DNA from: Sphingopyxis sp. USTB-05
Lineage (GTDB): Bacteria > Pseudomonadota > Alphaproteobacteria > Sphingomonadales > Sphingomonadaceae
NCBI RefSeq assembly: GCF_023822045.1
Contig: NZ_CP084712.1
Coordinates: forward strand, 124,001 to 188,000
Length of the DNA stretch: 64,000 bases
Direction of reading: 5' to 3'
The translations under genes were made by a program, and so were the position numbers. Below the pieces are notes generated by a model. The model saw nothing but the letters and a program-made list of their open reading frames with translations, did no database searches and was not told the origin of the DNA. Shown in pieces: positions 46,931 through 54,556 of the stretch. Each line of letters starts with the position of its first letter. Position 1 is the first letter of the stretch.

Positions 46931-47228
46931 CCCCGGCTATGTTCCGTGGACCGGGCTGGCGCGGTCGAGCGGGAAGATTGTGTCTTCGCTGGTCAGCCTG
47001 ATCCTGCCGCTGACGATGAAAAGCGACCGGAAAAGCACGATTGCACTGTCGGGCAAATATCTTGCGGCGCTGGCGGCGGACCCCGCCTATGCCGAGGCGC
47101 ATGGCGATTACTGGTCGGTGCGCAATCCGGCGCTGGTGCGGATCGAGCCGTCGGCGCTGGCGCGCGACGATGCGGCGTGCGCGAAGCTGTGGGATGATTG
47201 TGTGGGGTTGTTGGGGTTGGAGGGGTAG
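46884..47228 (+). pseudogene. C-terminal fragment of an SDR oxidoreductase
   Basis: In the frame one off from the TetR head, the sequence reads ALARRRPDLAAMSFDPGYVP, then WTGLAR, and later SGKYLAALAADPAYAEAHGD and PSALARDDAACAKLWDDCVG. This matches the C-terminal third of retinol-dehydrogenase-like SDRs (the PG-v-x-T-G-L segment and the final KLWDDCVGLLGL-type helix). It has no cofactor motif or catalytic tyrosine and no start, so it is a remnant. Its junction with tetR suggests a deletion that removed the end of one gene and the front of the other. Confidence 0.6.
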
Positions 47229-47268
47229 CTATGGCCGGTTTCGGCCGGGAGTTGCCATCGCCACTTTT

Positions 47269-47340
47269 CGTCGTTCCCGCGAAAGCGGGAACCCAGCGAC
47301 AACGCCGGCTCGCTGGATTCCCGCTTTCGCGGGAATGACG
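47269..47340. repeat. Intergenic palindromic repeat (family C), copy 2
   Basis: CGTCGTTCCCGCGAAAGCGG opens and CCCGCTTTCGCGGGAATGACG-type sequence closes a 72-base near-perfect hairpin. It matches copy 1 at 38464. Confidence 0.88.
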
Positions 47341-47392
47341 AAGCTGGAGTAGGAACCGTCGGCTAACGACCGATTGCGGACCCTGCCATCCT

Positions 47393-47483
47393 CGTCACCC
47401 CGGACTTGATCCGGGGTCCTGCTTGAGGCCGAAGCCAGTGAGTGCGTCAAAAAGCGGGATCCCGGGTCAAGCCCGGGATGACG
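47393..47483. repeat. Intergenic mosaic repeat, family A, copy 4
   Basis: CGTCACCCCGGACTTGATCC to GTCAAGCCCGGGATGACG, in the reverse order of copy 3 as expected for the inverted duplicate. Confidence 0.88.
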
Positions 47484-47798
47484 GAAGTAGGGGACGGGGT
47501 GTCCGCTCCCCAATACAAAACAAACATCGCCTTCAATTAGGTCTTTCCTACATTATTCGGCCGTGCCAGCCTTCATCCGGCTCTTTCATTCGGTGAACAA
47601 AAAGGTGGTCGCTGCCCGGCTTGCGGGTCCGACCATGATCGGACGTGCCGCGCACATCCAGCACGCCGCGACTTGCAAATCGGCGCGCTCATAGGGCTGA
47701 ACTTTCCTGAACTTTGGAATATTGCGCGGCCCTTGCGCCGACCCGATCCGGATCCAGCCGGGCGATGTCCAACGAGGGCAGCGACAGCTCGCCACGCC
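47393..47798 (-). repeat. Right copy of the large inverted segmental duplication
   Basis: Reverse complement of this 406-base stretch aligns with 43662-44034. It includes family A copy 4 (47393-47483), the degenerate frame near 47590-47695 and the extra 30-base piece near 47717-47747 absent from the left copy. The region 47229-47832 holds only repeats and this copy; I see no intact gene in it. Confidence 0.8.
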
Positions 47799-47832
47799 AA
47801 AGCGGACACCGATCAGGCGGAAGGCCTTGTCC

Positions 47833-48228
47833 TCAATGCCAGGGCGAGGTTCGCACGCTCCAATATACGATATAGAGCAGCCCCGCCCAGAGCAGCAGGA
47901 TGAACGCCATGCCGGTCCGGCTCGACGGCCGCTCGCTGGCGGCCTCGGCAGACGCGTGGAGTTCGGCCCATAACGGGGCGGGGATCAGCCGGCGGACGGC
48001 GAGCAGGCCGAGCGGCACGATGACGAGGTCGTCGAGCCAGCCGAGCACGGGAATGAAATCGGGAATGAGGTCGATCGGCGATAGCGCATAGGCCGCGACC
48101 GCGACCGCTAGGATGCGCGCGAGCATCGGCACGCGCGGGTCGCGGGCGGCGAGCCAGGCGGCATGCGCCTCGACCGCGAGGCGGTGGCCAAGATCGCCGA
48201 TGCGTTCGGAAAGGGATTTGCCGGTCAT
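47833..48228 (-). CDS. DUF1232 (YkvA-like) membrane protein
   Basis: 131 residues. The DUF1232 core is DPRVPMLARILAVAVAAYAL followed by SPIDLIPDFIPVLGWLDDL, the strictly conserved segment of this family. A second helix, MAFILLLWAGLLYIVYW, ends the protein. Function unknown. The ATG at 48228 follows AGGGAAG; a start at 48240 is also possible. The next gene starts 24 bases away on the other strand. Confidence 0.88.
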   Translation of the reverse strand: MTGKSLSERIGDLGHRLAVEAHAAWLAARDPRVPMLARILAVAVAAYALSPIDLIPDFIPVLGWLDDLVIVPLGLLAVRRLIPAPLWAELHASAEAASERPSSRTGMAFILLLWAGLLYIVYWSVRTSPWH

Positions 48229-48252
48229 CGCTTCCCTCATTACTGTCCCCGC

Positions 48253-49236
48253 ATGGCTATCCAACTGAAAAGCGCACGCGTTGAACGCTGGCCCGTCGCG
48301 GGGGCGTTCGTGATCAGCCGCGGATCCAAGACCCATGTCGATGTCGTCGTCGCCGAAGTCGAGGGCGATGGCGCCTATGGGCGCGGCGAGGGGACGCCGA
48401 TCTATTATCTGGGAGAGGATGCCGCGGCGTGCCGCGACCAGATATTGCGCGTGGCGCCGCATATCGCCGACATGGGCGCGGCCGAGGCGCGCGCGGCGGT
48501 GCAGGAACTGATGGCGCCGGGCGCCGCGCGCAACGCGCTCGATTGCGCGCTATGGGACCTTGAGGCGCGGCAGCGCGGCCTCAGGCTGTGGCAGGTCGCG
48601 GGGTGCGACGGCGCGCCGACGTCGCGCGTCACCGCCTATACGATCTCGCTCGGCACGCCAGGGGCAATGGCCGAACAGGCGGCAACGGCCGCCGCCGACG
48701 GTTATCGACTGCTGAAGATCAAGCTGACCGGCGAGGGCGACCGGCTTCGCGTCGCGGGCGTGCGAAAGGGGGCGCCCGAGGCGCGGCTGATCGTCGACGC
48801 GAACGAAAGCTGGGGCGAGATCGATATATTGAGCGAGACCGAGGCGCTCGCCGACATGGGGGTCGAGATGATCGAGCAGCCGGTCCCCGTCGGCGCCGAT
48901 GCCTTGCTCGATCCAGTCTATGCGCCGCTGCCCTTCGTTGCCGACGAAAGCTGCCAGACCGCCGCCGACATCGCGCGGATCGGGCCCTTTTACGACGGGG
49001 TGAACATCAAGCTCGACAAGGCGGGCGGGCTGACCGAGGCACTGAAAATCGCCGACGCGGCCGACGCGGCGGGGCTGTCGATCATGGTCGGCTGCATGTT
49101 GTCGACCAGCCTCGCGATCGCGCCGGCGTTCGTGCTGGCGCAGCGCGCGCGCTGGGTCGACCTCGACGGCCCCGCGCTGCTGGAGCGGGACCGCGAGGGC
49201 GGGTTCGAATATCGCGAGGGGCGGATTGGTATCTAA
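48253..49236 (+). CDS. Dipeptide epimerase / N-acetyl-D-glutamate racemase (enolase superfamily)
   Basis: 327 residues with the enolase-superfamily barrel. Catalytic Lys residues are in LLKIKLTG and NIKLDKAGG. The metal ligands are in VDANESWG, IEQPV and ADESC. This set matches L-Ala-D/L-Glu epimerase and DgcA proteins, which recycle peptidoglycan peptides or racemise N-acetyl-glutamate; the two activities cannot be told apart from sequence by eye. The 3' end overlaps the convergent gene by four bases. Confidence 0.88.
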   Translation: MAIQLKSARVERWPVAGAFVISRGSKTHVDVVVAEVEGDGAYGRGEGTPIYYLGEDAAACRDQILRVAPHIADMGAAEARAAVQELMAPGAARNALDCALWDLEARQRGLRLWQVAGCDGAPTSRVTAYTISLGTPGAMAEQAATAAADGYRLLKIKLTGEGDRLRVAGVRKGAPEARLIVDANESWGEIDILSETEALADMGVEMIEQPVPVGADALLDPVYAPLPFVADESCQTAADIARIGPFYDGVNIKLDKAGGLTEALKIADAADAAGLSIMVGCMLSTSLAIAPAFVLAQRARWVDLDGPALLERDREGGFEYREGRIGI

Positions 49237-49697
49237 AGCGCCACTTCCGCATGCTGGCCGAGTTCGCCTTCCTTCATCGTCATACCCGTCGCGAGTTTGA
49301 ACAAACCCTTGATGCTTGGGTCGGCGGTCCAGATTTCGGCATTGTCGAGGTCGAAGCGCAGCAGGACGAGCTTGGGGTCGTCCTTGCCGCCTTCATACCA
49401 GGCCGCGATGCTGTTGTTCCACAGCTTGTCGAGGACCGCGCGGTTACTTTCGCGAACGAGCGTTCCCGAAATGCAGGCGAAGAGGTCATGGCCCTTGGCG
49501 GCGAACTGCGCCATCGCGGGGCCGCCGCCGGCGAGCCGGTTGTCGGTCGCGGTGAAGAACCAGAAGGCGCTGTTGGCGTCCTTGTCGAGTTGCGCGTTCA
49601 TAGGGATATGATGCTCGCGCTCGCCGGTGGCGCCGACCATGACATAAGGGCTGTCGGCCAGCGCCTTCCAGAACTGCTTTTTGATATCGTCGCTCAT
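49233..49697 (-). CDS. Pyridoxamine 5'-phosphate oxidase-fold general stress protein
   Basis: 154 residues with the split-barrel flavin fold: IKKQFWKALADSPYVMVGAT, then SAFWFFTATDNRLAGGGPAM and ACISGTLVRESNRAVLDKLW. This is the pattern of the general stress protein 26 group, which binds FMN or F420. Residues needed for true PNPOx catalysis are not evident. Single gene between convergent and co-oriented neighbours. Confidence 0.85.
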   Translation of the reverse strand: MSDDIKKQFWKALADSPYVMVGATGEREHHIPMNAQLDKDANSAFWFFTATDNRLAGGGPAMAQFAAKGHDLFACISGTLVRESNRAVLDKLWNNSIAAWYEGGKDDPKLVLLRFDLDNAEIWTADPSIKGLFKLATGMTMKEGELGQHAEVAL

Positions 49698-49761
49698 CGA
49701 AAGGCTCCTTCGTGCCCCCCGACGATCGATCAACGCGGCAAATGCATGGTTGTTGCCCGGT

Positions 49762-50157
49762 TCAGCGCATCCGCGGCTCCGCATAGCTGACGACCTCATA
49801 TTCGATGCCGTCGGGGTCGAAGAAATAGAAGCGGCGGCCAGGTTCGTAATCGCCGTGGTTGAACGGCGTCAGCCCGACCGCCTTCACGCGCATCTCGATC
49901 GTATCGAGATCGTCGACTTGCACCCCGACATGGTTGAGCGGTGCGCCCTTTGGATATTGCACATCGGCGTGTTGGCCGTCGGGGCCGGTGTAGAGCGCGA
50001 CATAGGCGGCGTCGCTGCCAAGGTGGATCGTGCGCCCGCCGTCGCGCGCGGGGCCGCGCCAGCGTTCGTGCCAGCCGAAGATCGCCGAGAGGATCCCCGC
50101 AGTGCGGTCGGGGTCGCTGACCGTCAGATTTACATGTTCGATGAAGGGGTGCGCCAC
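49762..50157 (-). CDS. VOC family protein, probable SoxR target
   Basis: About 131 residues of the vicinal-oxygen-chelate (glyoxalase/bleomycin-resistance) fold: FIEHVNLTVSDPDRTAGILS, PLNHVGVQVDDLDTIE, and the metal Glu in GIEYEVVSYA. The His and Glu ligands suggest a metal-dependent lyase, dioxygenase or drug-binding protein. The GTG at 50157 (AGGAG seven bases ahead) is favoured over TTG at 50160. Its promoter has the 19-base spacer and half-site typical of SoxR control, and soxR lies divergently upstream. Confidence 0.85.
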   Translation of the reverse strand: MAHPFIEHVNLTVSDPDRTAGILSAIFGWHERWRGPARDGGRTIHLGSDAAYVALYTGPDGQHADVQYPKGAPLNHVGVQVDDLDTIEMRVKAVGLTPFNHGDYEPGRRFYFFDPDGIEYEVVSYAEPRMR

Positions 50158-50188
50158 CAATATTCTCCTGATTCGCGTTGACGCCCGG

Positions 50189-50219
50189 CTTATGAAAGCT
50201 CAAGTCAGGTTTAGATCAA
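50189..50219 (-). promoter_or_regulatory. SoxR-type promoter of the VOC gene
   Basis: On the minus strand: -35 TTGATC (50219-50214), a 19-base spacer (50213-50195) and -10 CATAAG (50194-50189), about 30 bases before the GTG. The over-long spacer and the ACTTGAG half-site within it match SoxR-controlled promoters. The other half-site is degenerate (CTAAAC in place of CTCAAG). Confidence 0.65.
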
Positions 50220-50247
50220 GGATAAATGGCGCGCCGATCGATTTGGG

Positions 50248-50353
50248 CCGTCATTGCGAGCGAAGCGGGCCGCGGGCGACCGCAGGTCAACCAATCCAGA
50301 GCGGCTCTCGCATGACCTGGATTGCCGTGTCGCTTCGCTCCTTGCATTGACGG
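50248..50353. repeat. Family E extragenic palindrome upstream of soxR
   Basis: CCGTCATTGCGAGCGAAGCG and CGCTTCGCTCCTTGCATTGACGG form the outer arms, with CAATCCAG/CTGGATTG inside. It ends nine bases before the soxR start codon and so will be in its leader or promoter. It resembles repeats common in sphingomonad genomes. Confidence 0.85.
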
Positions 50354-50362
50354 AGGAAGGGC

Positions 50363-50833
50363 ATGCACAGAACAGACCTGATCGCGATCGGCGAACTCGC
50401 ATCGCGTACCGGCGTCGCGGTTTCGGCGATCCGCTTTTATGAGGCAAAGGGGCTGATCGAGGCGCTGCGCACCGGCGGCGGGCAGCGGCGGTTCCTGCGC
50501 GCCGATATCCGCCGTGTGTCCTTCATCCTGATCGCGCAGCAATTGGGGCTGAGCCTTGAGGAGATTGCCGCCGAGCTGGCGCAGCTTCCGGCGGGGCGAA
50601 CGCCCAATGGGGCCGACTGGACGCGGATCAGCACCGGGCTGAAGGCGCGGATCGACGCGCAGATCGCGGCGCTCCAACGGACGCGCGAACTGCTGGGCAA
50701 TTGCATCGGCTGCGGATGCCTGTCGCTGAAGAAATGCGGGCTGTACAACCGCGACGACAAGGCGGCGCAGCGCGGGGCCGGGCCGCGCTATGTGCTGGGC
50801 GACCGGTCGGGGGAGATTGCCGAGGTCGGGTGA
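50363..50833 (+). CDS. soxR: Redox-sensitive transcriptional activator SoxR
   Basis: 156 residues of the MerR family. The winged helix is GELASRTGVAVSAIRFYEAK, a dimerisation helix follows, and the [2Fe-2S] ligands are Cys114, Cys117, Cys119 and Cys125 in CIGCGCLSLKKC, unique to SoxR. Oxidised by redox-cycling drugs or superoxide, it untwists promoters with a 19-base spacer. No soxS gene is present, so it should act on target genes directly, here probably the divergent VOC gene. Confidence 0.96.
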   Translation: MHRTDLIAIGELASRTGVAVSAIRFYEAKGLIEALRTGGGQRRFLRADIRRVSFILIAQQLGLSLEEIAAELAQLPAGRTPNGADWTRISTGLKARIDAQIAALQRTRELLGNCIGCGCLSLKKCGLYNRDDKAAQRGAGPRYVLGDRSGEIAEVG

Positions 50834-50896
50834 CGCTTGCCCGGCCGGGGCATGATATGTAGTATCACTTTTATGCTAACTGTCTGGAGAGGTTGA

Positions 50897-51376
50897 ATGA
50901 AAGCGCTTTATGCCGCCTTGCTCGCCGTTGCCGCGACAAATGCTACGCCAAGCTTTGCGGCGCCTGCCGCATCCCCACTGATTGGCAGTTGGGCCGTCGA
51001 CACGTCGCGCCTGACGATGCCGCCCGAGGCGCGGCCGAAAAGCGTTACCATCAGCTATGACGATGTCGGCGGCGGCAAGTGGCGGACGAATGTCGAGGTC
51101 GTGTTGCCCGACGGAAAGAAGGTCCAGGCGATCTCGACCTATGTCCCCGACGGCACGGCGACGCCGGTCGAGGGCAATTTGGAGGCCGACATGGCAGCAA
51201 CGCGGCTGCCCGAACCCGGCGTGATGGTGACCGCGCTCGCGCTGCGCGGTAATCCCGGATCGATGCGGACCTATACCGTGTCAGCCGACGGCAAGACGAT
51301 GACCGAGACGGTGGTCTATTTCACGCAGGAAGGCGTGCCCGCGATGCGGACGAACCATTTCAATCGGGTGCGCTGA
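50897..51376 (+). CDS. Secreted hypothetical protein
   Basis: 159 residues with a signal peptide (about 1-21, ending SFAAP). The mature part begins LIGSWAVDTSRLTMPPEARP, which suggests a small beta-rich lipocalin-like or DUF-type domain. I do not recognise the family. There are no cysteines in the mature protein. It is preceded by GGAGAG at a suitable distance and followed by repeats. Confidence 0.7.
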   Translation: MKALYAALLAVAATNATPSFAAPAASPLIGSWAVDTSRLTMPPEARPKSVTISYDDVGGGKWRTNVEVVLPDGKKVQAISTYVPDGTATPVEGNLEADMAATRLPEPGVMVTALALRGNPGSMRTYTVSADGKTMTETVVYFTQEGVPAMRTNHFNRVR

Positions 51377-51431
51377 GGGCGATTGCCGGAGGCGGGTTTG
51401 GGGTGGGGGTTGTCGTTCCATCACCGACGTC

Positions 51432-51545
51432 CGTCATCCCGGTCTTGACCCGGGATCCCGCTTTTACGCGCATCGACCGGCCTTCGACTTCACGCGGGAC
51501 CCCGGGTCAAGTCGAACGAGCCACGTGTCGCGTTCGAGGGTGACG
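51432..51545. repeat. Intergenic mosaic repeat, family A, copy 5 with internal insertion
   Basis: CGTCATCCCGGTCTTGACCC opens it and GGTGACG closes it, but the right hairpin is split after CCCGGGTCAAGT by about 26 extra bases (CGAACGAGCC onward). It sits directly before a family B repeat, the same order as at 43943-44162. With copies 5 and 6, the 474-base stretch 51377-51850 holds only repeats. Confidence 0.8.
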
Positions 51546-51555
51546 ATGATGGGGA

Positions 51556-51674
51556 GGTCTGCAACCGGTCGCTTTGAGCTCCGCCCTTTCTCCGTTCGTG
51601 TCGAGCGAAGTCGAGACACCCATCGACGAAACGCCCAGCCCGAGGGGCATCTCGACTTCGCTCGATGCGAACGG
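51556..51674. repeat. Family B repeat, copy 2
   Basis: GGTCTGCAACCGGTCGCTTT to CTCGATGCGAACGG, almost identical to copy 1 at 44045-44162 (three differences seen). Confidence 0.88.
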
Positions 51675-51716
51675 GCCGAGAAGCCAGAGCGCTGCAATCG
51701 GTCGTTTCTTCACTCT

Positions 51717-51809
51717 CGTCATCCCGGGCTTGACCCGGGATCCCGCTTTTTTTGACGCACCCACTGACTTCGACATCAAGCGGGACCCCGGATCAAGTCC
51801 GGGGTGACG
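51717..51809. repeat. Intergenic mosaic repeat, family A, copy 6
   Basis: CGTCATCCCGGGCTTGACCC to GATCAAGTCCGGGGTGACG with the centre GACGCACCCACTGACTTCGA. It is followed by GTCCGCAACCGGTCGTTAGC, a linker also seen beside copy 4. Confidence 0.88.
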
Positions 51810-51850
51810 ATGATAGAGTCTGTCCGCAACCGGTCGTTAGCGGCAGCTGA

Positions 51851-52141
51851 TCAAACGGCGGGCAGCTTTTCAATCTCCGGTGCGCCGGCGAGGCAGGGGC
51901 CGAGTTTGGCGCCGAGGGTGCGGAAATGGTCCGATGCGCGGTGCGCCTCGACCGCCGCGTCGTCGTCATAGCATTCGAGCACCTTGTACACACCGGTTTC
52001 GGCGGTGCGGAACAGCTTGTAATAGCTGTTGCCGGGCTCGTTCGCGCGCACCGCAGGGGCGAGTTCGGCGAACACGCCCTCGAATTCGGCTTCCTTGCCG
52101 GGCTGGACGCGCAGCGTTGCGATCACACCGATACCACTCAT
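51851..52141 (-). CDS. ABM-family monooxygenase (putative quinol monooxygenase)
   Basis: 96 residues of the ferredoxin-like ABM fold: GVIATLRVQPGKEAEFEGVF, GNSYYKLFRTAE and EAHRASDHFRTLG, the pattern of YgiN-like quinol monooxygenases. These cofactor-free enzymes act on quinols or related aromatics as dimers. It follows the AhpD-like gene by 15 bases on the same strand. Confidence 0.87.
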   Translation of the reverse strand: MSGIGVIATLRVQPGKEAEFEGVFAELAPAVRANEPGNSYYKLFRTAETGVYKVLECYDDDAAVEAHRASDHFRTLGAKLGPCLAGAPEIEKLPAV

Positions 52142-52156
52142 GTCTCTCTCCTGAAT

Positions 52157-52741
52157 TCAGGCCTTGAGGTCGGGGTCGACGGTCCAGCCGTCCTCGACCT
52201 GAATGCCGAAGCTGTTCAAAATCATCGATACTTGCGTGTATTGGCCGACGGTCATCACCAGATCCATGCGGCCCTTGTCGCCGAGCGGCGCCAGCGCCGC
52301 CCAGCTTGCGTCGGTGACGAAATGATTGCCGGTCAGATCGTCGGTGGCGCGGAGCATCGCGCGGTCGAGGTCGTTCCAGCCGTCGGCGTCGGGCCCGGCC
52401 TTGATGCGCGCGATCTCGTCTTCGGTGAGCCCGCAGTCGAGCCCGATGCGCTTGTGCTGCGTCCACTCATAGCCCGATCGGCAATTATAGCCGGTGCGCA
52501 GGATGACGAGTTCGCGGTCGCGCGGCGAAAGCGCGTTGCGTTTTGACAGGATGTAATTGCCCCAGCCGAGAAAGGCGGTCAGCGCCTTGGGCGCATGGGC
52601 AAGGGTGCGGAAGATGTTCAGGATCTTGCCGCCCCCGACCTTGCCGCCTTCGGAGGCAAGGAAGGGTTCGAGCGCGGTGCGCTGATCGGCATCGAGCCGG
52701 TCCAAATCGACCGGCTCGATACGCGGTTGGCGGAGTCTCAC
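52157..52741 (-). CDS. Carboxymuconolactone decarboxylase (AhpD-like) family protein
   Basis: 194 residues. The CMD domain is recognisable in NIFRTLAHAPKALTAFLGWG, RDRELVILRTGYNCRSGYEW and QYTQVSMILNSFG. AhpD-type members have a CxxC pair for peroxidase reduction; here only one Cys of that pair (NCRSGYEW) is present, so a thiol-disulfide role is doubtful. It is part of a thiolase-CMD-ABM run on the minus strand. Confidence 0.85.
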   Translation of the reverse strand: MRLRQPRIEPVDLDRLDADQRTALEPFLASEGGKVGGGKILNIFRTLAHAPKALTAFLGWGNYILSKRNALSPRDRELVILRTGYNCRSGYEWTQHKRIGLDCGLTEDEIARIKAGPDADGWNDLDRAMLRATDDLTGNHFVTDASWAALAPLGDKGRMDLVMTVGQYTQVSMILNSFGIQVEDGWTVDPDLKA

Positions 52742-52757
52742 TTAAAGGGGCCGCAAA

Positions 52758-53939
52758 TCAGAAGACCTCGAACAGGCCTGCTGCGCCCTGGCCGCCGCCG
52801 ATGCACATCGTCACAACGGCGTATTTCACGCCGCGGCGCTTGCCCTCGATCAGTGCGTGGCCAACGCAGCGCGCGCCGGTCATGCCGAAGGGGTGGCCGA
52901 TCGAGATCGAGCCGCCGTTGACGTTGAGCAGCTCGTTCGGAATGCCGAGCTGATCGCGGCAATAGAGGACCTGCACGGCAAAGGCTTCGTTGAGTTCCCA
53001 GAGGCCGATGTCGTCCATCTTGAGGTCGAAGCGTTCGAGCAGCTTCGGGATCGCGAAGACGGGGCCGATGCCCATTTCGTCGGGCTCGGTGCCCGCGACC
53101 GCCATGCCGACATAACGGCCGAGCGGCTGGAGGCCCTTCTTCTCGGCAACCTTGGCTTCCATCAGCACCGCGGCCGATGCGCCGTCGGCGAGCTGGCTGG
53201 CGTTGCCCGCAGTGATCGAGAAGCCTTCGCCCATCACGGGCTTCAGGCTGAGCAGCCCTTCGAGCGTCGTGTCGGGACGGTTGCACTCGTCCTTGTTGGC
53301 GACGACGTCCTTGAAGCTGACTTCCTTCGTTTCCTTGTCGACGACCGCCATGGTCGCATTGCAGGCGACGATCTCGTCGTCATATTTGCCCGCAGCCTGT
53401 GCCGCGGCCGTGCGCTGCTGCGACTGGAACGAATATTCGTCCTGATATTCGCGGCTGATGTTGTAGCGCTTGGCGACGACCTCTGCCGTGCCGATCATCG
53501 GCATATAGGTGTCCTTGTGCATCGCGATCAGCTCGGCGTCGGTTTCGATGAACACCTTGCCGCTGCCGCTGACCTTCGAGATCGATTCGATGCCGCCGGC
53601 GACCGCGATATCCTGACGGTCGACGATGATCTGCTTTGCGGCGGTGGCGATCGTCATCAAGCCCGACGAGCATTGGCGGTCGATCGACATGCCGGGGACG
53701 GTGACGGGCAGGCCGGCGCGCAGCGCGATCAGGCGCGCGACGTTCATCGTCTGCGAGCCCTGCTGCATCGCGGCGCCGAACAGCACGTCGTCGATCTCGC
53801 CGCCCTCGATGCCGGCGCGCTCGACCGCGGCGCGGACCGCATGGGCGCCCAGCGTCGGTGCAAGCGTGTTGTTGAACGAACCGCGTGCCGCCTTGGTCAG
53901 CGGGGTGCGGGCGGTGGAGACGATAACTGCGTCACGCAT
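52758..53939 (-). CDS. Acetyl-CoA C-acyltransferase (thiolase)
   Basis: A 393-residue thiolase. The nucleophile is Cys90 in DRQCSSG, the other active residues are in [17 protein letters not shown] and CIGGGQG. It begins [17 protein letters not shown] as in degradative thiolases. It may act in fatty-acid beta-oxidation or a related acyl-CoA route with the MaoC hydratase upstream. Its stop is 16 bases from the CMD gene. Confidence 0.93.
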   Translation of the reverse strand: MRDAVIVSTARTPLTKAARGSFNNTLAPTLGAHAVRAAVERAGIEGGEIDDVLFGAAMQQGSQTMNVARLIALRAGLPVTVPGMSIDRQCSSGLMTIATAAKQIIVDRQDIAVAGGIESISKVSGSGKVFIETDAELIAMHKDTYMPMIGTAEVVAKRYNISREYQDEYSFQSQQRTAAAQAAGKYDDEIVACNATMAVVDKETKEVSFKDVVANKDECNRPDTTLEGLLSLKPVMGEGFSITAGNASQLADGASAAVLMEAKVAEKKGLQPLGRYVGMAVAGTEPDEMGIGPVFAIPKLLERFDLKMDDIGLWELNEAFAVQVLYCRDQLGIPNELLNVNGGSISIGHPFGMTGARCVGHALIEGKRRGVKYAVVTMCIGGGQGAAGLFEVF

Positions 53940-54004
53940 GTTTGGAGTCCTTTTCGTTGGTTCCGGTTATCTTAACGGGGGAGGTCCGCTGGCAAAGCTA
54001 TGCT

Positions 54005-54463
54005 TTAGACGAAGAACTGGCTGATCCATTCGGCGATCAGGGCGGGCTTTTCCTCGCCCTCAATCTCGACCGTCACTTCGTTGGTCTGTTGCCACTGGCC
54101 GGGGCGCTTTTCTTCCAGCTCTAGCAGTTTCACATGGCTGCGCACGCGCTTGCCCGAGCGGACAGGCGACAGGAAGCGGACCTTGTTGCAGCCGTAGTTG
54201 ACGCCCATCTTCACGCCGCCGACCTTGGGGCCGTCGGTGCTCGCGCCGAGCATCGGCATCAGCGACAGGGTGAGGAAGCCATGCGCGATCGTGCCGCCAA
54301 AGGGCGTCAGCTTCGCCTTTTCGTCGTCGATATGGATGAACTGATGGTCGCCGGTCGCGTCGGCAAACTTGTTGATCATCTCCTGATCGACGAGCACCCA
54401 GTCCGACGTGCCGAGATGCTCGCCGACTTTGGTTTGCAGTTCCTGCGGCGTGATGGTGGCCAT
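54005..54463 (-). CDS. MaoC family dehydratase
   Basis: 152 residues with the hot-dog fold hydratase motif: FADATGDHQFIHIDDEKA (catalytic Asp/His) and FGGTIAHGFLTLSL. MaoC-type R-hydratases hydrate trans-2-enoyl-CoA. The start at 54463 has GAGGGG six bases upstream. It precedes the thiolase gene on the same strand with 65 bases between, so the pair may work in one acyl-CoA pathway. Confidence 0.92.
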   Translation of the reverse strand: MATITPQELQTKVGEHLGTSDWVLVDQEMINKFADATGDHQFIHIDDEKAKLTPFGGTIAHGFLTLSLMPMLGASTDGPKVGGVKMGVNYGCNKVRFLSPVRSGKRVRSHVKLLELEEKRPGQWQQTNEVTVEIEGEEKPALIAEWISQFFV

Positions 54464-54556
54464 ATTCATCCCCTCAATAGCTGGTTCGGGGCGCGTTCTA
54501 GGCCTCTCTTGACGCGTTGCACAAGGGCCAAGCCCCGCAGCCGCGGCGCCGTAGCG

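Noticed and set aside
43577..47832. Composite transposon
   Set aside because: The bracketing copies are inverted and contain no transposase or terminal inverted repeats with target duplications that I could find.
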